Assembly: GCF_001280085.1 (NCBI RefSeq)
Contig: NZ_LGED01000001.1
Location: 124,001 to 188,000 of the forward strand
Direction of reading: 5' to 3'
DNA: 64,000 bases
From: Saccharothrix sp. NRRL B-16348
GTDB taxonomy: Bacteria; Actinomycetota; Actinomycetes; Mycobacteriales; Pseudonocardiaceae
Part shown: piece after piece, positions 32,876 through 42,934 of the stretch
Layout of the letters: the number at the start of each line of letters is the position of its first letter
Position numbering within the stretch: the first letter of the stretch is position 1
The notes under the pieces: model-generated
What the model saw: the letters and a program-made list of their open reading frames with translations, nothing else
Databases searched by the model: none
What the model was told of the DNA's origin: nothing
Program-made: the position numbers and the translations under genes

Positions 32876-32969
32876 GCTACGCAGGCGTCCCCGCCAAGGG
32901 GACCCCTGCTTTTATTCTGCCCCACCGGTCTGACGGTGTGGGGTGGTCAGGCCGGCACCTGTGGACAAC
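32876..32969 (+). repeat. Dispersed terminator-like repeat, copy 3 (94 bp)
   Basis: GCAGGCGTCCCC, loop GCCAA, GGGGACCCCTGC: a 12-bp stem with one mismatch, followed by TTTTATTCTGCC, then GACGG and, 23 nt later, CTGTGGACAAC. It starts 66 bp after the stop of the 32241-32810 gene, in the same direction; the hairpin plus T run looks like a working terminator. Confidence 0.88.
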
Positions 32970-33003
32970 TCCGCGGAGCCCTCGGTGCCAGGCCTGGCCT
33001 CGT

Positions 33004-33438
33004 CTACCAAGCGTCCTCGGTGAACTTGTTCGGCTCGTCGTCGTCATCGTCGCCGCGCCCGCCCGGCTTGGGCGTGCCCGCGGAGATGACGTCCTCCGGG
33101 TCGTTGCCCTCCTGGATCGCCGTGTAAGCGCGCTGCAGGTCCGGCACTCCGGTCTGCAGAGCGCGCTGCACGCCCTCGTCGTCCACGGCCCGCCCGGACG
33201 CGATGTCCTCCCAGGACATCTCGCCCGCGTCGACCCGCCGTGCCAGCTCCTTCAGCTCACGAGGCGCGCCGGGGCTGTTGGCGAACCGCGAGATCTCGGC
33301 GAAGTCCGCCTGCGTCAGCCCGCGCGACCGCAGCTGCACCTGGCTCGCCGCCCGCGCGGTCTCGTCGACGTTCGCCATCCGCTTCTCGACGTCGGCGACG
33401 AGCGCGTCCAGCCGTGCCTTGTCGTACGGGAACGTCAC
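33004..33438 (-). CDS. Third gene of WXG100 operon, unknown
   Basis: 144 residues, soluble, helical N-terminus (YDKARLDALVADVEKRMANV), a middle part with LTQADFAEISRFANSP, and an extremely acidic tail (GGRGDDDDDEPNKFTEDAW). No membrane segment or signal peptide. The start overlaps the stop of the WXG100-like gene (ATGA). Likely a cytoplasmic companion (chaperone, regulator or immunity-like partner) of that protein; family unknown. Confidence 0.65.
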   Translation of the reverse strand: MTFPYDKARLDALVADVEKRMANVDETARAASQVQLRSRGLTQADFAEISRFANSPGAPRELKELARRVDAGEMSWEDIASGRAVDDEGVQRALQTGVPDLQRAYTAIQEGNDPEDVISAGTPKPGGRGDDDDDEPNKFTEDAW

Positions 33439-34340
33439 TGCCCATCACCCCCGCCGGAGCCGGAACTCGCGCCGGCCGGAGCGGGCGCCGGTGCTGTGGG
33501 CGGCGGCTGGTTGTAGCGCCCGCCCGCCGCGTTGCCCGCCTTGCCCAGGCCGTAGGCGCCCAACCCGACACCGATCGCGCCGGACTTCGCCGCGGCCACG
33601 CCGTTGTCGTACTTCTCCTTGCCGTCCTGGTACCCGTCGACCACGTCGAGCAGGTCGCTGACGTCGCGCACGTCCTTCAGCTTGGACAGCGCGGTGCCCA
33701 TGGCGACGATGCCGTCGATCATGCCCTGGACGCCCTCGATCAGCGTCTGGATGGCGATGATGATCTTGCGGATGGCGTCCACGATCTGGATCGCGTCGTA
33801 GACCATCCACACCGCGCGGCCCCAGCCGACGACCGGGATCCACGCCGTCATCGCGGCTTCCATCAGCTTGCCGACCAGCATGTCCAGCAGCGTCAACGCC
33901 AGGCCGCACGCGGTGCGGCAGGTGCTGGCCGTCGACCGGAACTGGTTGCCGATGATCCGCGCGATCTGCGAGTCCGCCTCGATGGCGATCACCCACATGG
34001 TGCCCATGCGCGTCTCGAACGCCTTCGCCGCGTCACCGTCCCAGTGCGACGACAACTGCTCGGCGCCCGCGTCCACGTTGTGCCGCACGGAGTCGAGCGC
34101 CTTGGCGACCCGGTCCCACGCGTTGGCGTTCTCGTCGATCTTCTCGAAGTCGCCGAGCAGCGGCTTGATCAGCGCGTCGAGCAGGTTCTCGCCGGTGACC
34201 TTCTCGTAGATCCAGTTGACGCCCTGGATCTTCCAGCCGGCCTTCTCGATGAGCTCCTTGGTCGACTGCCGGCCGGGCCGGTCTTCCGCGGCGGCGCTGA
34301 GCGCGGCCGACGGGTCTTCGACGTCCGCGTACGCGGTCAT
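33435..34340 (-). CDS. WXG100-domain protein, candidate type VII secretion substrate
   Basis: 301 residues. A WXG-type helical hairpin around residues 85-150, with HWDGDAAKAFETRMG (W-D-G turn), long amphipathic helices, then hydrophobic helices (WIPVVGWGRAVWMVYDAIQIVD), and a Gly/Pro/Ala-rich C-terminus (PPPTAPAPAPAGASSGSGGG). Resembles long WXG100/LXG-like substrates of ESX systems; I see no recognisable toxin domain. ATG 34340 overlaps the stop of the EspC-like gene (ATGA). The earlier in-frame start would run through the neighbour's coding region and is rejected. Confidence 0.72.
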   Translation of the reverse strand: MTAYADVEDPSAALSAAAEDRPGRQSTKELIEKAGWKIQGVNWIYEKVTGENLLDALIKPLLGDFEKIDENANAWDRVAKALDSVRHNVDAGAEQLSSHWDGDAAKAFETRMGTMWVIAIEADSQIARIIGNQFRSTASTCRTACGLALTLLDMLVGKLMEAAMTAWIPVVGWGRAVWMVYDAIQIVDAIRKIIIAIQTLIEGVQGMIDGIVAMGTALSKLKDVRDVSDLLDVVDGYQDGKEKYDNGVAAAKSGAIGVGLGAYGLGKAGNAAGGRYNQPPPTAPAPAPAGASSGSGGGDGQ

Positions 34341-34693
34341 CGGCCGCCACCTCCGAGCGACGGGGCCTCGGCCACGGAGTGGAGCTGGGAGAGCACGCGG
34401 TCGAGGATGCTCATCACCATCTCTTCGTTCTTCTCGTACATGTCGGCGGCCTTGTTGATGCTCTCCGCCTCCTTGACCATCATCTGGTTCGCGAAGTCGA
34501 GGGTCTCCCCGTACAGGGACGCCACGCCGGTCACGATGGGCTGCAACAGCGAGAGCAGACCGGTGAACCCCGAGGTGTCGCCACCCTTGGTGATCGCGTG
34601 GTCCTTGATCGTCATGAAGTGCTGCGCGTTGCGCGTCAGCAACTCGCCGTAACCGCGGAGCTCCGGCGGCTCCACTCTGAACTGCTCGCCCAT
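34337..34693 (-). CDS. EspC-like/ESX-1 secretion-associated small helical protein
   Basis: 118 residues. FRVEPPELRGYGELLTRNAQ N-terminus, helical throughout, with DMYEKNEEMVMSILDRV near the C-terminus, like actinobacterial EspC/DUF2580-type (type VII secretion target) proteins that pair with WXG100 partners. First gene of a three-gene leftward operon; its stop overlaps the next start. ATG 34693 has GGGAGGA upstream. No ESX secretion ATPase or channel gene is in the window. Confidence 0.75.
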   Translation of the reverse strand: MGEQFRVEPPELRGYGELLTRNAQHFMTIKDHAITKGGDTSGFTGLLSLLQPIVTGVASLYGETLDFANQMMVKEAESINKAADMYEKNEEMVMSILDRVLSQLHSVAEAPSLGGGGR

Positions 34694-34761
34694 GGACGGT
34701 TCCTCCCTGTTCCAACTAGTGGAGTGGGACGGACCGGACCGGGTTCAGGTTCCCGGCTCTT

Positions 34762-35541
34762 CTAAGTGCGTCCTCGTCCGCCCGCCGCGCGGGAGGCTAT
34801 CCGCCTGAGCAGCGCGCGCGGAACCAGGCGCGCGAACAACGTGATGGCTTTGTACTGGGCGCCCGGCACCGACAGCGGCTTGCCCGCGCGCAGGTCGGCG
34901 AGGCAGTCGTGCACCACGCGGTCGGCGTCGAGGTAGAGCAGCTCGGGTGTCTTGGCCATGTCGATTTTCGCCCGTTGGTGGAACTCGGTGCGCACGAAAC
35001 CGGGGCACAGCGCCATCACGCGCACGCCCGTGCCCGCCGTGGCCATCGACATGCCTTCGGAGAACGCGGTCACCCACGCCTTGTCGGCGCTGTAGGTCGT
35101 GCCGCGGCCGGGCAGGAAGCCCGCCACGCTGGACACGTTGACCACCGCGCCGCGCCCGCGGGCCACCATCCCGGGCAGCGCCGCGCGGGTCAGCCGCAGC
35201 ACGCTCGTCACGTTCACGTCCAACTGGGACTGCAGTTCGAGCGGGTCGGCGCCGAAGAACTCCGACGAGATCGCGAAGCCCGCGTTGTTGACCAGCAGGT
35301 CGACCTCGCGTTCGGCGAGGAAATCCGCGACCTTGGCCCGACCGGCCTCGGTGGACAGGTCGGCGGGCAGCACCTCGGCGGTGATGCCGTGCGCGGCGCG
35401 CAGCTTGGCCGCCGTCTCCTCCAGCCGCTGCTCGCCGCGGGCGACGAGCACCAGGTCGTGGCCCTCGGCGGCGAGCCTGCGGGCGAACGCGGCGCCGATG
35501 CCCGACGACGCGCCCGTGACCAGGGCGGTCGGCGGCGTCAC
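34762..35541 (-). CDS. Short-chain dehydrogenase/reductase
   Basis: 259 residues. [19 protein letters not shown] (nucleotide loop), NNAGF, S-x(12)-YSADK (catalytic Tyr-Lys; [14 protein letters not shown]), [11 protein letters not shown]. The YSADK variant and the long C-terminal segment are found in actinobacterial SDRs of the DltE/YqjQ-like group; substrate unknown. GTG 35541 overlaps the stop of the upstream membrane protein gene (GTGA), so the two are co-translated. Confidence 0.87.
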   Translation of the reverse strand: MTPPTALVTGASSGIGAAFARRLAAEGHDLVLVARGEQRLEETAAKLRAAHGITAEVLPADLSTEAGRAKVADFLAEREVDLLVNNAGFAISSEFFGADPLELQSQLDVNVTSVLRLTRAALPGMVARGRGAVVNVSSVAGFLPGRGTTYSADKAWVTAFSEGMSMATAGTGVRVMALCPGFVRTEFHQRAKIDMAKTPELLYLDADRVVHDCLADLRAGKPLSVPGAQYKAITLFARLVPRALLRRIASRAAGGRGRT

Positions 35542-36263
35542 GGCTTGCGCCCGAACTGCGGGCGGTGGACCTCGCCACCGGCGTCGGACTCGGGGTCGGC
35601 CTCGAACGGGTCGATCACGTCGGCCAGTTCGCCGAGGTCGCGAAGCAGCCGTTCCAGGCGGGCGGGCGTGGAGTTGGGCGGCGCGGCGGCGAGCACCCAG
35701 TCGTCCTCCAGCCAGACCACGGTGACGTCCGCGCCGATCTCCTCGGCGGCGTCGACCAGGTCGGGGGTGATGAGCTTGCGCGCGGCGGGCAGCTCGCTGA
35801 CGAACGCGTACCGCGAGCCGACCGGGCCGAGCAGGTCGGGCATCTGGTCCCGTTGGAACGGCACGCTGGGCAGCCACAGCTCGATGACCACGGGCAACGC
35901 CCGGCGGCAGCGCACGCCGACGAGGACGGAGTTGACCTTGCCGCCGGTCTCGTGGTCGAGCACGTAGACCTGGCGGCGGCCGTCGGCGGTGAAGGTGGAG
36001 CCGGCGACGACGTCCTTGGCCACGCCGACGCCGTAGTAGGCGATCGCGCCGCTCTCCCAGCGGGTGGGCAGCACGTGGTCGGTCTCCTCGAACTGCCAGC
36101 CGCGCAGCGCCGCCCAGCGGCGGCGTTCGCGGTTTCGCGCGGTTCGCTGTGCCCGGTCGGTCGCGAGCAGGGCGAACCCCGCGACGCCCGCTACCGCGGC
36201 GACGGTGAACCAGACCCACGCCGGTATGCCCACGGTGCGAGAGTAGCGGGCGGCGGTGAACAA
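35538..36263 (-). CDS. Membrane-anchored conserved protein
   Basis: 241 residues (231 if GTG 36233 is used, giving MGIPAWVWF). One N-terminal membrane helix [21 protein letters not shown], then [18 protein letters not shown] and a soluble domain with a [41 protein letters not shown] pattern. The overall plan (helix, Arg-rich stretch, GW.F) resembles the protein at 30939-31631. Function unknown. First gene of a two-gene operon with the SDR. Confidence 0.65.
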   Translation of the reverse strand: MFTAARYSRTVGIPAWVWFTVAAVAGVAGFALLATDRAQRTARNRERRRWAALRGWQFEETDHVLPTRWESGAIAYYGVGVAKDVVAGSTFTADGRRQVYVLDHETGGKVNSVLVGVRCRRALPVVIELWLPSVPFQRDQMPDLLGPVGSRYAFVSELPAARKLITPDLVDAAEEIGADVTVVWLEDDWVLAAAPPNSTPARLERLLRDLGELADVIDPFEADPESDAGGEVHRPQFGRKP

Positions 36264-36371
36264 ACGAAGATCACTTGGGGCGTGGTTCGCGCAAACGGAT
36301 CAAGCTGTTACCCGGATCGCGGGCCGACCGCGGTGACCGCTCACCCCCGCCCCACGACCACTGGCCACGAC

Positions 36372-36399
36372 TTATCCACAGGCCACAGCGTTGTCCACA
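36372..36399. promoter_or_regulatory. Pair of DnaA-box-like nonamers
   Basis: TTATCCACA (36372-36380, identical to the classic E. coli DnaA box) and TTGTCCACA (36391-36399, the actinobacterial preference), same orientation, 19 bp apart start to start. The second is the distal end of repeat copy 4. Confidence 0.6.
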
Positions 36400-36484
36400 G
36401 GCACGCCCCGGCCACTCGCCCGGTGTCGGTCCGGGCCGGCAGAGTAAAAATCGGGGATCCCCCGGTCGGGGACCCCTGCGGAGC
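36390..36484 (-). repeat. Dispersed terminator-like repeat, copy 4 (95 bp)
   Basis: On the minus strand: GCTCCGCAGGGGTCCCC, loop GACCG, GGGGATCCCCG, then ATTTTTACTCTGCC, GACAC and, 27 nt on, CCTGTGGACAAC. Same orientation as clpB, whose stop is 285 bp upstream in that direction. The hairpin followed by ATTTTTA is terminator-like. Confidence 0.88.
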
Positions 36485-36583
36485 GAGCCCGGAGCGCGGG
36501 AGCCGTGGAACGCGGGGAACGTGGGAGCGCAGAACCCGGCGAAACGCGGAACGGCAGGACACCGAACTCCGAACGCCGGAACG

Positions 36584-36639
36584 TCCCGGACTCCCGGACT
36601 CCCGGACTCCCGGACTCCCGGACTCCCGGACTCCCGGAC
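36584..36639 (+). repeat. 8-bp minisatellite, 7 copies
   Basis: TCCCGGAC repeated seven times without a mismatch from 36584 to 36639. No coding region overlaps it. Likely variable in copy number between strains by slippage. Confidence 0.9.
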
Positions 36640-36768
36640 GGAACGCTACGAGGCGACAGGCGGCGAGCGCGGTCAGGCCGTGAGGTAGCGGGCGCGCTCG
36701 GGAGCCGGTTGTCCCGGCTGCACGAGCGCGTCCCGCCGACCCCGGGCGAACGCCGAGGTGCGCCGAGG

Positions 36769-39351
<2,583 letters not shown>

Positions 39352-39437
39352 TCCTCACCTCGGTCGGTGTTCGTGCACAGGGTTCGCGCCCGGGCCGGTG
39401 TTCCACACCAGCCATCACTCGGTTCAACGTCAGAAAA

Positions 39438-39458
39438 GTTGAGCCGGTTCCGCTCAAC
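39438..39458. promoter_or_regulatory. HAIR element upstream of clpB (HspR operator)
   Basis: GTTGAGC-N7-GCTCAAC, perfect arms with the 7-nt spacer of the HspR-associated inverted repeat (consensus CTTGAGT-N7-ACTCAAG). It lies 87 bp before the clpB start. HspR itself is encoded at 42506-42934. Confidence 0.9.
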
Positions 39459-39547
39459 CTAGTGGAATCGTGTGGCGTGGGCCACGGCGGACGCGTGCGG
39501 TCGGAAACTCGGGTGCGCCGGAGCGACCCCGCCGTGACGATCAGCGC

Positions 39548-39928
39548 ATGACTTCACTCGTGCACCACATCACGATCGACTGCGCGGACGCCTACGAACT
39601 GGCCGGCTTCTGGAGCCGGTTGACCGGGCGGCCGATCTCCGACGAGGACTCGCCGGGCGACCCCGAAGTGCTCATCGAGCTGCCCGAAGGGCCCGGCTTG
39701 CTGTTCATCCAGGTGCCGGAGCCCAAGGCCGTGAAGAACCGGGTCCACCTCGACCTCCAGCCCGACACCACCCGTGATGCCGAGGTGGAGCGCCTGCTCG
39801 GGATCGGCGCCACGCTCGTGTCCGACATGCGCCGGCCGGACGGCAAGGGGTGGGTCGTGCTGGCCGACCCGGAGGGCAACGAGTTCTGCGTTGAACGGAG
39901 CGCAGCGGAACGGTTCGAGCAGGGCTGA
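39548..39928 (+). CDS. VOC/glyoxalase-like domain protein
   Basis: 126 residues. MTSLVHHITIDCADAYELAG, FWSRLTGRPISDED, LFIQVPEPKAVKNRVHLDLQ, and WVVLADPEGNEFCVE make the paired beta-alpha-beta-beta-beta units of the glyoxalase fold with likely metal ligands (His, Glu). Related proteins bind antibiotics or act as dioxygenases; no function can be assigned. ATG 39548 gives the family start; the open frame begins upstream without similarity. Confidence 0.82.
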   Translation: MTSLVHHITIDCADAYELAGFWSRLTGRPISDEDSPGDPEVLIELPEGPGLLFIQVPEPKAVKNRVHLDLQPDTTRDAEVERLLGIGATLVSDMRRPDGKGWVVLADPEGNEFCVERSAAERFEQG

Positions 39929-39955
39929 CGCCCGTCACCCACATGTCGCAGCCGG

Positions 39956-40006
39956 TTGTCCACAGCGGCACGTGAGTTGTCCACAATCCGCAGGTGGGAA
40001 TCCACA
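39956..40006 (+). promoter_or_regulatory. Three DnaA-box-like nonamers in 21-bp phase
   Basis: TTGTCCACA at 39956-39964, TTGTCCACA at 39977-39985 and GAATCCACA at 39998-40006. All face the same way, and each start is exactly 21 bp from the last, about two helical turns. No dnaA/dnaN genes are nearby, so this is not oriC by context; a DnaA-titration or replication-modulating cluster is possible. Confidence 0.65.
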
Positions 40007-40112
40007 GGCGACTGCGGCCCACCGCCCTGGGCCGGTCTGCCGGCCGCCACTGGGGTGAACCTCGGCCGGTCGACGCGGGCTGGACGTCACGCCGGCGTCG
40101 TCAACGTGTCGG

Positions 40113-40157
40113 GTGGCCCACGTCCCGTGAGGGGGTGTGCGTCTGGCGGTGGGCCAC
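40113..40157. promoter_or_regulatory. Inverted repeat GTGGCCCAC ... GTGGGCCAC
   Basis: Perfect 9-bp arms at 40113-40121 and 40149-40157, 27 nt apart, ~210 bp before the flavohemoprotein start. Could be a looped operator or an RNA hairpin in a long leader. Confidence 0.4.
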
Positions 40158-40367
40158 AAGCGCCGCATTAGGTATATGTGGAAGGGAATGTCCACCCGTT
40201 CGCGGGAACGTTGCGCGACCGTCCGTAACCGCACTGCACTCGAAGGTGGCATCAAGGAGTCGACCGGCCAGTTGGCGGGTTAGTGTCCCCTCGTCGGGGA
40301 TGGAAGCTTGACGAGGACGTAGCGCCCTTGCTGGCGCCGCCAGAAACGTGGAGACTGCGCCCGGACC

Positions 40368-41543
40368 ATGACTGCGAACGCCGTGTTGAGCCCCATCCCG
40401 AGCCCGCCACACCGCGAACCTCCTCCTGGTGTCACCGCTATGGTGCGGATGATCCGGGAGAGCTTCGCGGTGGTGGAGCCGCGCGCCGAAGAGGTAGCCA
40501 AGTTCTTCTACGGCATGCTCTTCAGCCTCGCGCCGGCGACCCGTGAGATGTTCCCCGCGAACATGGAGGTCCAGCGCAGCCGCCTGCTGCGCGCCCTGGT
40601 CCACGTCGTGCAGATGGTGGACAGACCCGACGACCTGATCCCGTTCCTGCGCCAACTCGGGCGTGACCACCGCAAGTTCGGCGTGGTCAACGTGCACTAC
40701 GAGTCCGTCGGCACGGCGTTGCTGGCGGCGGTGAAGAAGTTCGCCGGGCCCGCGTGGACCCCGCAGGTCGAGATGGCCTGGGCCGAGGCGTACACGATCA
40801 TGGCCCGGGCGATGCAGGAGGCGGCGGCGGCCGACGACGGCCCGGCTTACTGGCACGCCACCGTGCTGGACCACCAGCGGGTGAGCTGGGACCTGGCGGT
40901 CGTGCGGTTGCAGCCGGATCACCCGGTCGGGTACCGCGCCGGGCAGTACGTCAGCGTCGAGACGCCGCAGCGCGCGCGGCTGTGGCGGTACTACTCGCCC
41001 GCGAACGCGCCGCGTGACGACGGCATCATCGAGTTCCACATCCGTTCGGTCGAGGGCGGGTGGGTCAGCCGGTCGATCGTCGGGCACACCCAGCCGGGTG
41101 ACGTCTGGCGCCTCGGGCCGCCGATGGGCCGGCTCAGCGTCGACCGCAAGTCCGGGCGGGACGTGCTGATGGTCGCCGGCGGGACCGGGGTCGCGCCGAT
41201 GCACGCGATCATCGACGAGATGGCGCAGTGGGGCGAGAACCCGCGCGTGCACCTGTTCATGGGCGGGCGGACCCGCGAGGACCTGTACGACCTGGACAAC
41301 CTCCAGCGGTTCGCCATGACCAACCCGTGGCTGACCGTCGTGCCGGTGCTGGAGTCGGACCCGGGCGCGCGCGGCGTCGAGCAGGGCACGCTGGCCGACG
41401 TGGTCACCCGCTACGGGGCGTGGGAGGACCGGGACGTGCTGGTGTGCGGCTCGCCGTCCATGATCCGGGCGACCGTGTCCCGGATGCTGGTCGCCGGCAC
41501 CCCGCTGGACCGGATCAAGTACGACCCGTTCACGCTGGACTGA
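40368..41543 (+). CDS. Flavohemoprotein (globin + FAD/NAD reductase)
   Basis: 391 residues. Globin domain ~25-155, with FFYGMLFSLAPATREMF and the proximal-His helix LGRDHRKFGVVNVHY. Ferredoxin-reductase-like FAD domain ~160-260 (YRAGQYVSVETPQ, then RLWRYYSPAN, the R-x-Y-S FAD motif) and NAD domain (MVAGGTGVAPMHAII; VLVCGSPSMIRAT). The architecture matches flavohemoglobins, which use NADH to oxidise NO to nitrate or to act as redox enzymes; the corresponding mycobacterial gene (Rv0385, from memory) also adjoins clpB and is of the type II group with altered globin. Long 5' leader. Confidence 0.88.
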   Translation: MTANAVLSPIPSPPHREPPPGVTAMVRMIRESFAVVEPRAEEVAKFFYGMLFSLAPATREMFPANMEVQRSRLLRALVHVVQMVDRPDDLIPFLRQLGRDHRKFGVVNVHYESVGTALLAAVKKFAGPAWTPQVEMAWAEAYTIMARAMQEAAAADDGPAYWHATVLDHQRVSWDLAVVRLQPDHPVGYRAGQYVSVETPQRARLWRYYSPANAPRDDGIIEFHIRSVEGGWVSRSIVGHTQPGDVWRLGPPMGRLSVDRKSGRDVLMVAGGTGVAPMHAIIDEMAQWGENPRVHLFMGGRTREDLYDLDNLQRFAMTNPWLTVVPVLESDPGARGVEQGTLADVVTRYGAWEDRDVLVCGSPSMIRATVSRMLVAGTPLDRIKYDPFTLD

Positions 41544-41625
41544 CCACCTTCCCGAAACTTTTTCACGTCTGCCGCCGCGGCCGTGCGGGACCTTCGGCAG
41601 CACCGCGGATTCCGGCCGGTCAGCG

Positions 41626-42303
41626 TCACGGCCGCCCGGGCCGCACGGCGCCCAGCACGGCCGCCAACGTCTCGGGCCGGCTGGTCTGCGGGCAGTGGCC
41701 GCCGTCGACCTCGATCGCCTCGACCCCGAGCCGTTCGCGCGCGGCCCGGCGCATCCACGACGGCCGCAGCGTGCGGTCCTCGCGGGGCAGGACGTAGGTC
41801 GACGGCACGTCGGGCAGCTCGTGCACCTCGCGGTACGTCGCGGCGGGGTAGAACAGGCGCAGAGTCCGCAGACCCGCCCGCACACCGGCCAGGTCGCAGT
41901 CGTGGAACAGGAAGTACGAGGCCACCACGGGGTCGGCGGTCGGCGGCTCGGTGAGGGAGCGCCACTCCGGGTTGAACATCTCACCCGTGTCGACGGCCAG
42001 TTCGTCGGCCAGCGACACGGGGCCGGGGATCATCGCGGCGATCCAGGCCAGGTGGGACGCGCCGAGGGCCCGTGCGACGGCGGGCATCAGCAGGCCCGCG
42101 CCGGAGTGGCCGACCACGACCGGGGCCAGCGCGTCGCCCGCCTGGCTGCGGGCGATCGCGGCGTAGTCGACCGCGCGCAGCTCCGGCCGGTCGGTCGGGA
42201 GGTCCACGGCGACGGTGCGGTGGCCGCGTTGGCGGAGCAGGTCCTCCACCGGGCGCCACGCTGCCGGCGACTGGGTGGTGCCGTGCACGAAGACGTAGTC
42301 CAC
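41626..42303 (-). CDS. Alpha/beta hydrolase
   Basis: 225 residues. DYVFVHGTTQSPAAW (oxyanion strand), VVGHSGAGLLMPA with the nucleophile elbow GHSGAG, and a C-terminal EVDGGHCP with the catalytic His; an acid residue lies in REDRTLRPSW. Small ester- or lactone-type substrate, unknown. GTG 42303 begins the recognisable fold; the open frame upstream is low-complexity (two 17-bp repeats GTGTCCCGGCCGGTGGG near 42341). A perfect-armed palindrome lies 138 bp before the start. Confidence 0.82.
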   Translation of the reverse strand: MDYVFVHGTTQSPAAWRPVEDLLRQRGHRTVAVDLPTDRPELRAVDYAAIARSQAGDALAPVVVGHSGAGLLMPAVARALGASHLAWIAAMIPGPVSLADELAVDTGEMFNPEWRSLTEPPTADPVVASYFLFHDCDLAGVRAGLRTLRLFYPAATYREVHELPDVPSTYVLPREDRTLRPSWMRRAARERLGVEAIEVDGGHCPQTSRPETLAAVLGAVRPGRP

Positions 42304-42340
42304 GGGGTCCAGTCTGGCGCGGGTCGGCCAGTTCGGTGAG

Positions 42341-42375
42341 GTGTCCCGGCCGGTGGGGTGTCCCGGCCGGTGGGG
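42341..42375. repeat. Two tandem 17-bp repeats
   Basis: GTGTCCCGGCCGGTGGG occurs twice in a row (42341 and 42358), within a G-rich non-coding stretch upstream of the alpha/beta hydrolase gene. Probably slippage-derived. Confidence 0.6.
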
Positions 42376-42440
42376 TTCGGGTGGTGGGGGGTTTGGAGCG
42401 GTGGGGGTTGGCGGCGCGGGGTTCCTCATGCTTAACCGAG

Positions 42441-42463
42441 GTACGGGAACAGTGTTTCCGTAC
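42441..42463. promoter_or_regulatory. Palindromic operator candidate upstream of hydrolase gene
   Basis: GTACGG-G-AA-CAGTG-TT-T-CCGTAC: 9-bp arms with one mismatch around CAGTG, a shape common for TetR-type operators. Located between hspR (stop 42506) and the hydrolase gene (start 42303), i.e. in the hydrolase promoter. Confidence 0.6.
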
Positions 42464-42505
42464 ATATTCGCGACATGATCACCCCATTGGGCGACCCTCC
42501 AGGCC

Positions 42506-42934
42506 TCAGCGCTTGGAGTTCGGCTTCCAGACGACCAGGGCCGTCTCGTGCCGCACCGGCACCAGGTCACGGCGGTACGACGCGTGCACCGAGGCGGCGG
42601 CGTGTTCGGCCGCGGCCATGGCGGAGGCCAGTTGTTCGGTCAGTTCCTGCACCTTGGCGCGCAGCGCGCCGACCTCGTTCTCCAACTCGATGATCCGCTT
42701 GACGCCCGCGAGGTTGACGCCCTCCTCCTGCGACAGGCGTTGCACCTCGCGCAGCAGCACGATGTCGCGCATCGAGTACCGGCGCCCGCCGCCGGACGTG
42801 CGGCCCGGCGACACGAGGCCGAGCCGGTCGTACGCACGGAGGGTCTGCGCGTGCAGACCCGACAGCTGGGCCGCCACGGAGATGACGAAGAACGGGGTGT
42901 CCTCGTCGGTGCCGGGCGGGAACGGGAAGCTCAC
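42506..42934 (-). CDS. hspR: Heat-shock repressor HspR (MerR family)
   Basis: 142 residues. MerR helix-turn-helix FVISVAAQLSGLHAQTLRAYD, wing with SPGRTSGGGRRYSMRDI, and a dimer helix LENEVGALRAKVQELTEQL. HspR binds HAIR elements and represses dnaK and clpB operons, with DnaK as co-repressor in Streptomyces. Three HAIR copies are in this window. Fourth gene of dnaK-grpE-dnaJ-hspR; its start overlaps the dnaJ stop (ATGA type), making autoregulation direct. Confidence 0.95.
   Translation of the reverse strand: MSFPFPPGTDEDTPFFVISVAAQLSGLHAQTLRAYDRLGLVSPGRTSGGGRRYSMRDIVLLREVQRLSQEEGVNLAGVKRIIELENEVGALRAKVQELTEQLASAMAAAEHAAASVHASYRRDLVPVRHETALVVWKPNSKR

Larger units (their letters stand above)
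36264..36768. other. 505-bp gap with repeat, DnaA-type boxes and minisatellite
   Basis: No convincing gene on either strand. It holds TTATCCACA at 36372 and TTGTCCACA at 36391, repeat copy 4 (36390-36484, reverse), a run of degenerate GGAACG-rich sequence, and a 7 x 8-bp tandem repeat (36584-36639). It separates clpB (leftward, stop at 36769) from the membrane protein gene start at 36263. Confidence 0.75.
39929..40367. other. 439-bp gap upstream of flavohemoprotein gene
   Basis: No supported gene on either strand. It contains the three phased DnaA-box-like nonamers (39956-40006), an inverted repeat at 40113-40157, GCCGGTCTGCCGGCC-type short hairpins near 40031, and the promoter/leader of the flavohemoprotein gene. 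Confidence 0.7.

Noticed and set aside
33435..34715. Long WXG100 ORF (426 residues) with early start
   Set aside because: It would overlap the EspC-like gene almost fully. The ATGA overlap at 34337-34340 marks the real start at 34340.
39929..40367. Origin of replication (oriC)
   Set aside because: Only three boxes, no dnaA, dnaN or gyr genes nearby and no AT-rich unwinding region. I report the boxes only as a phased cluster.
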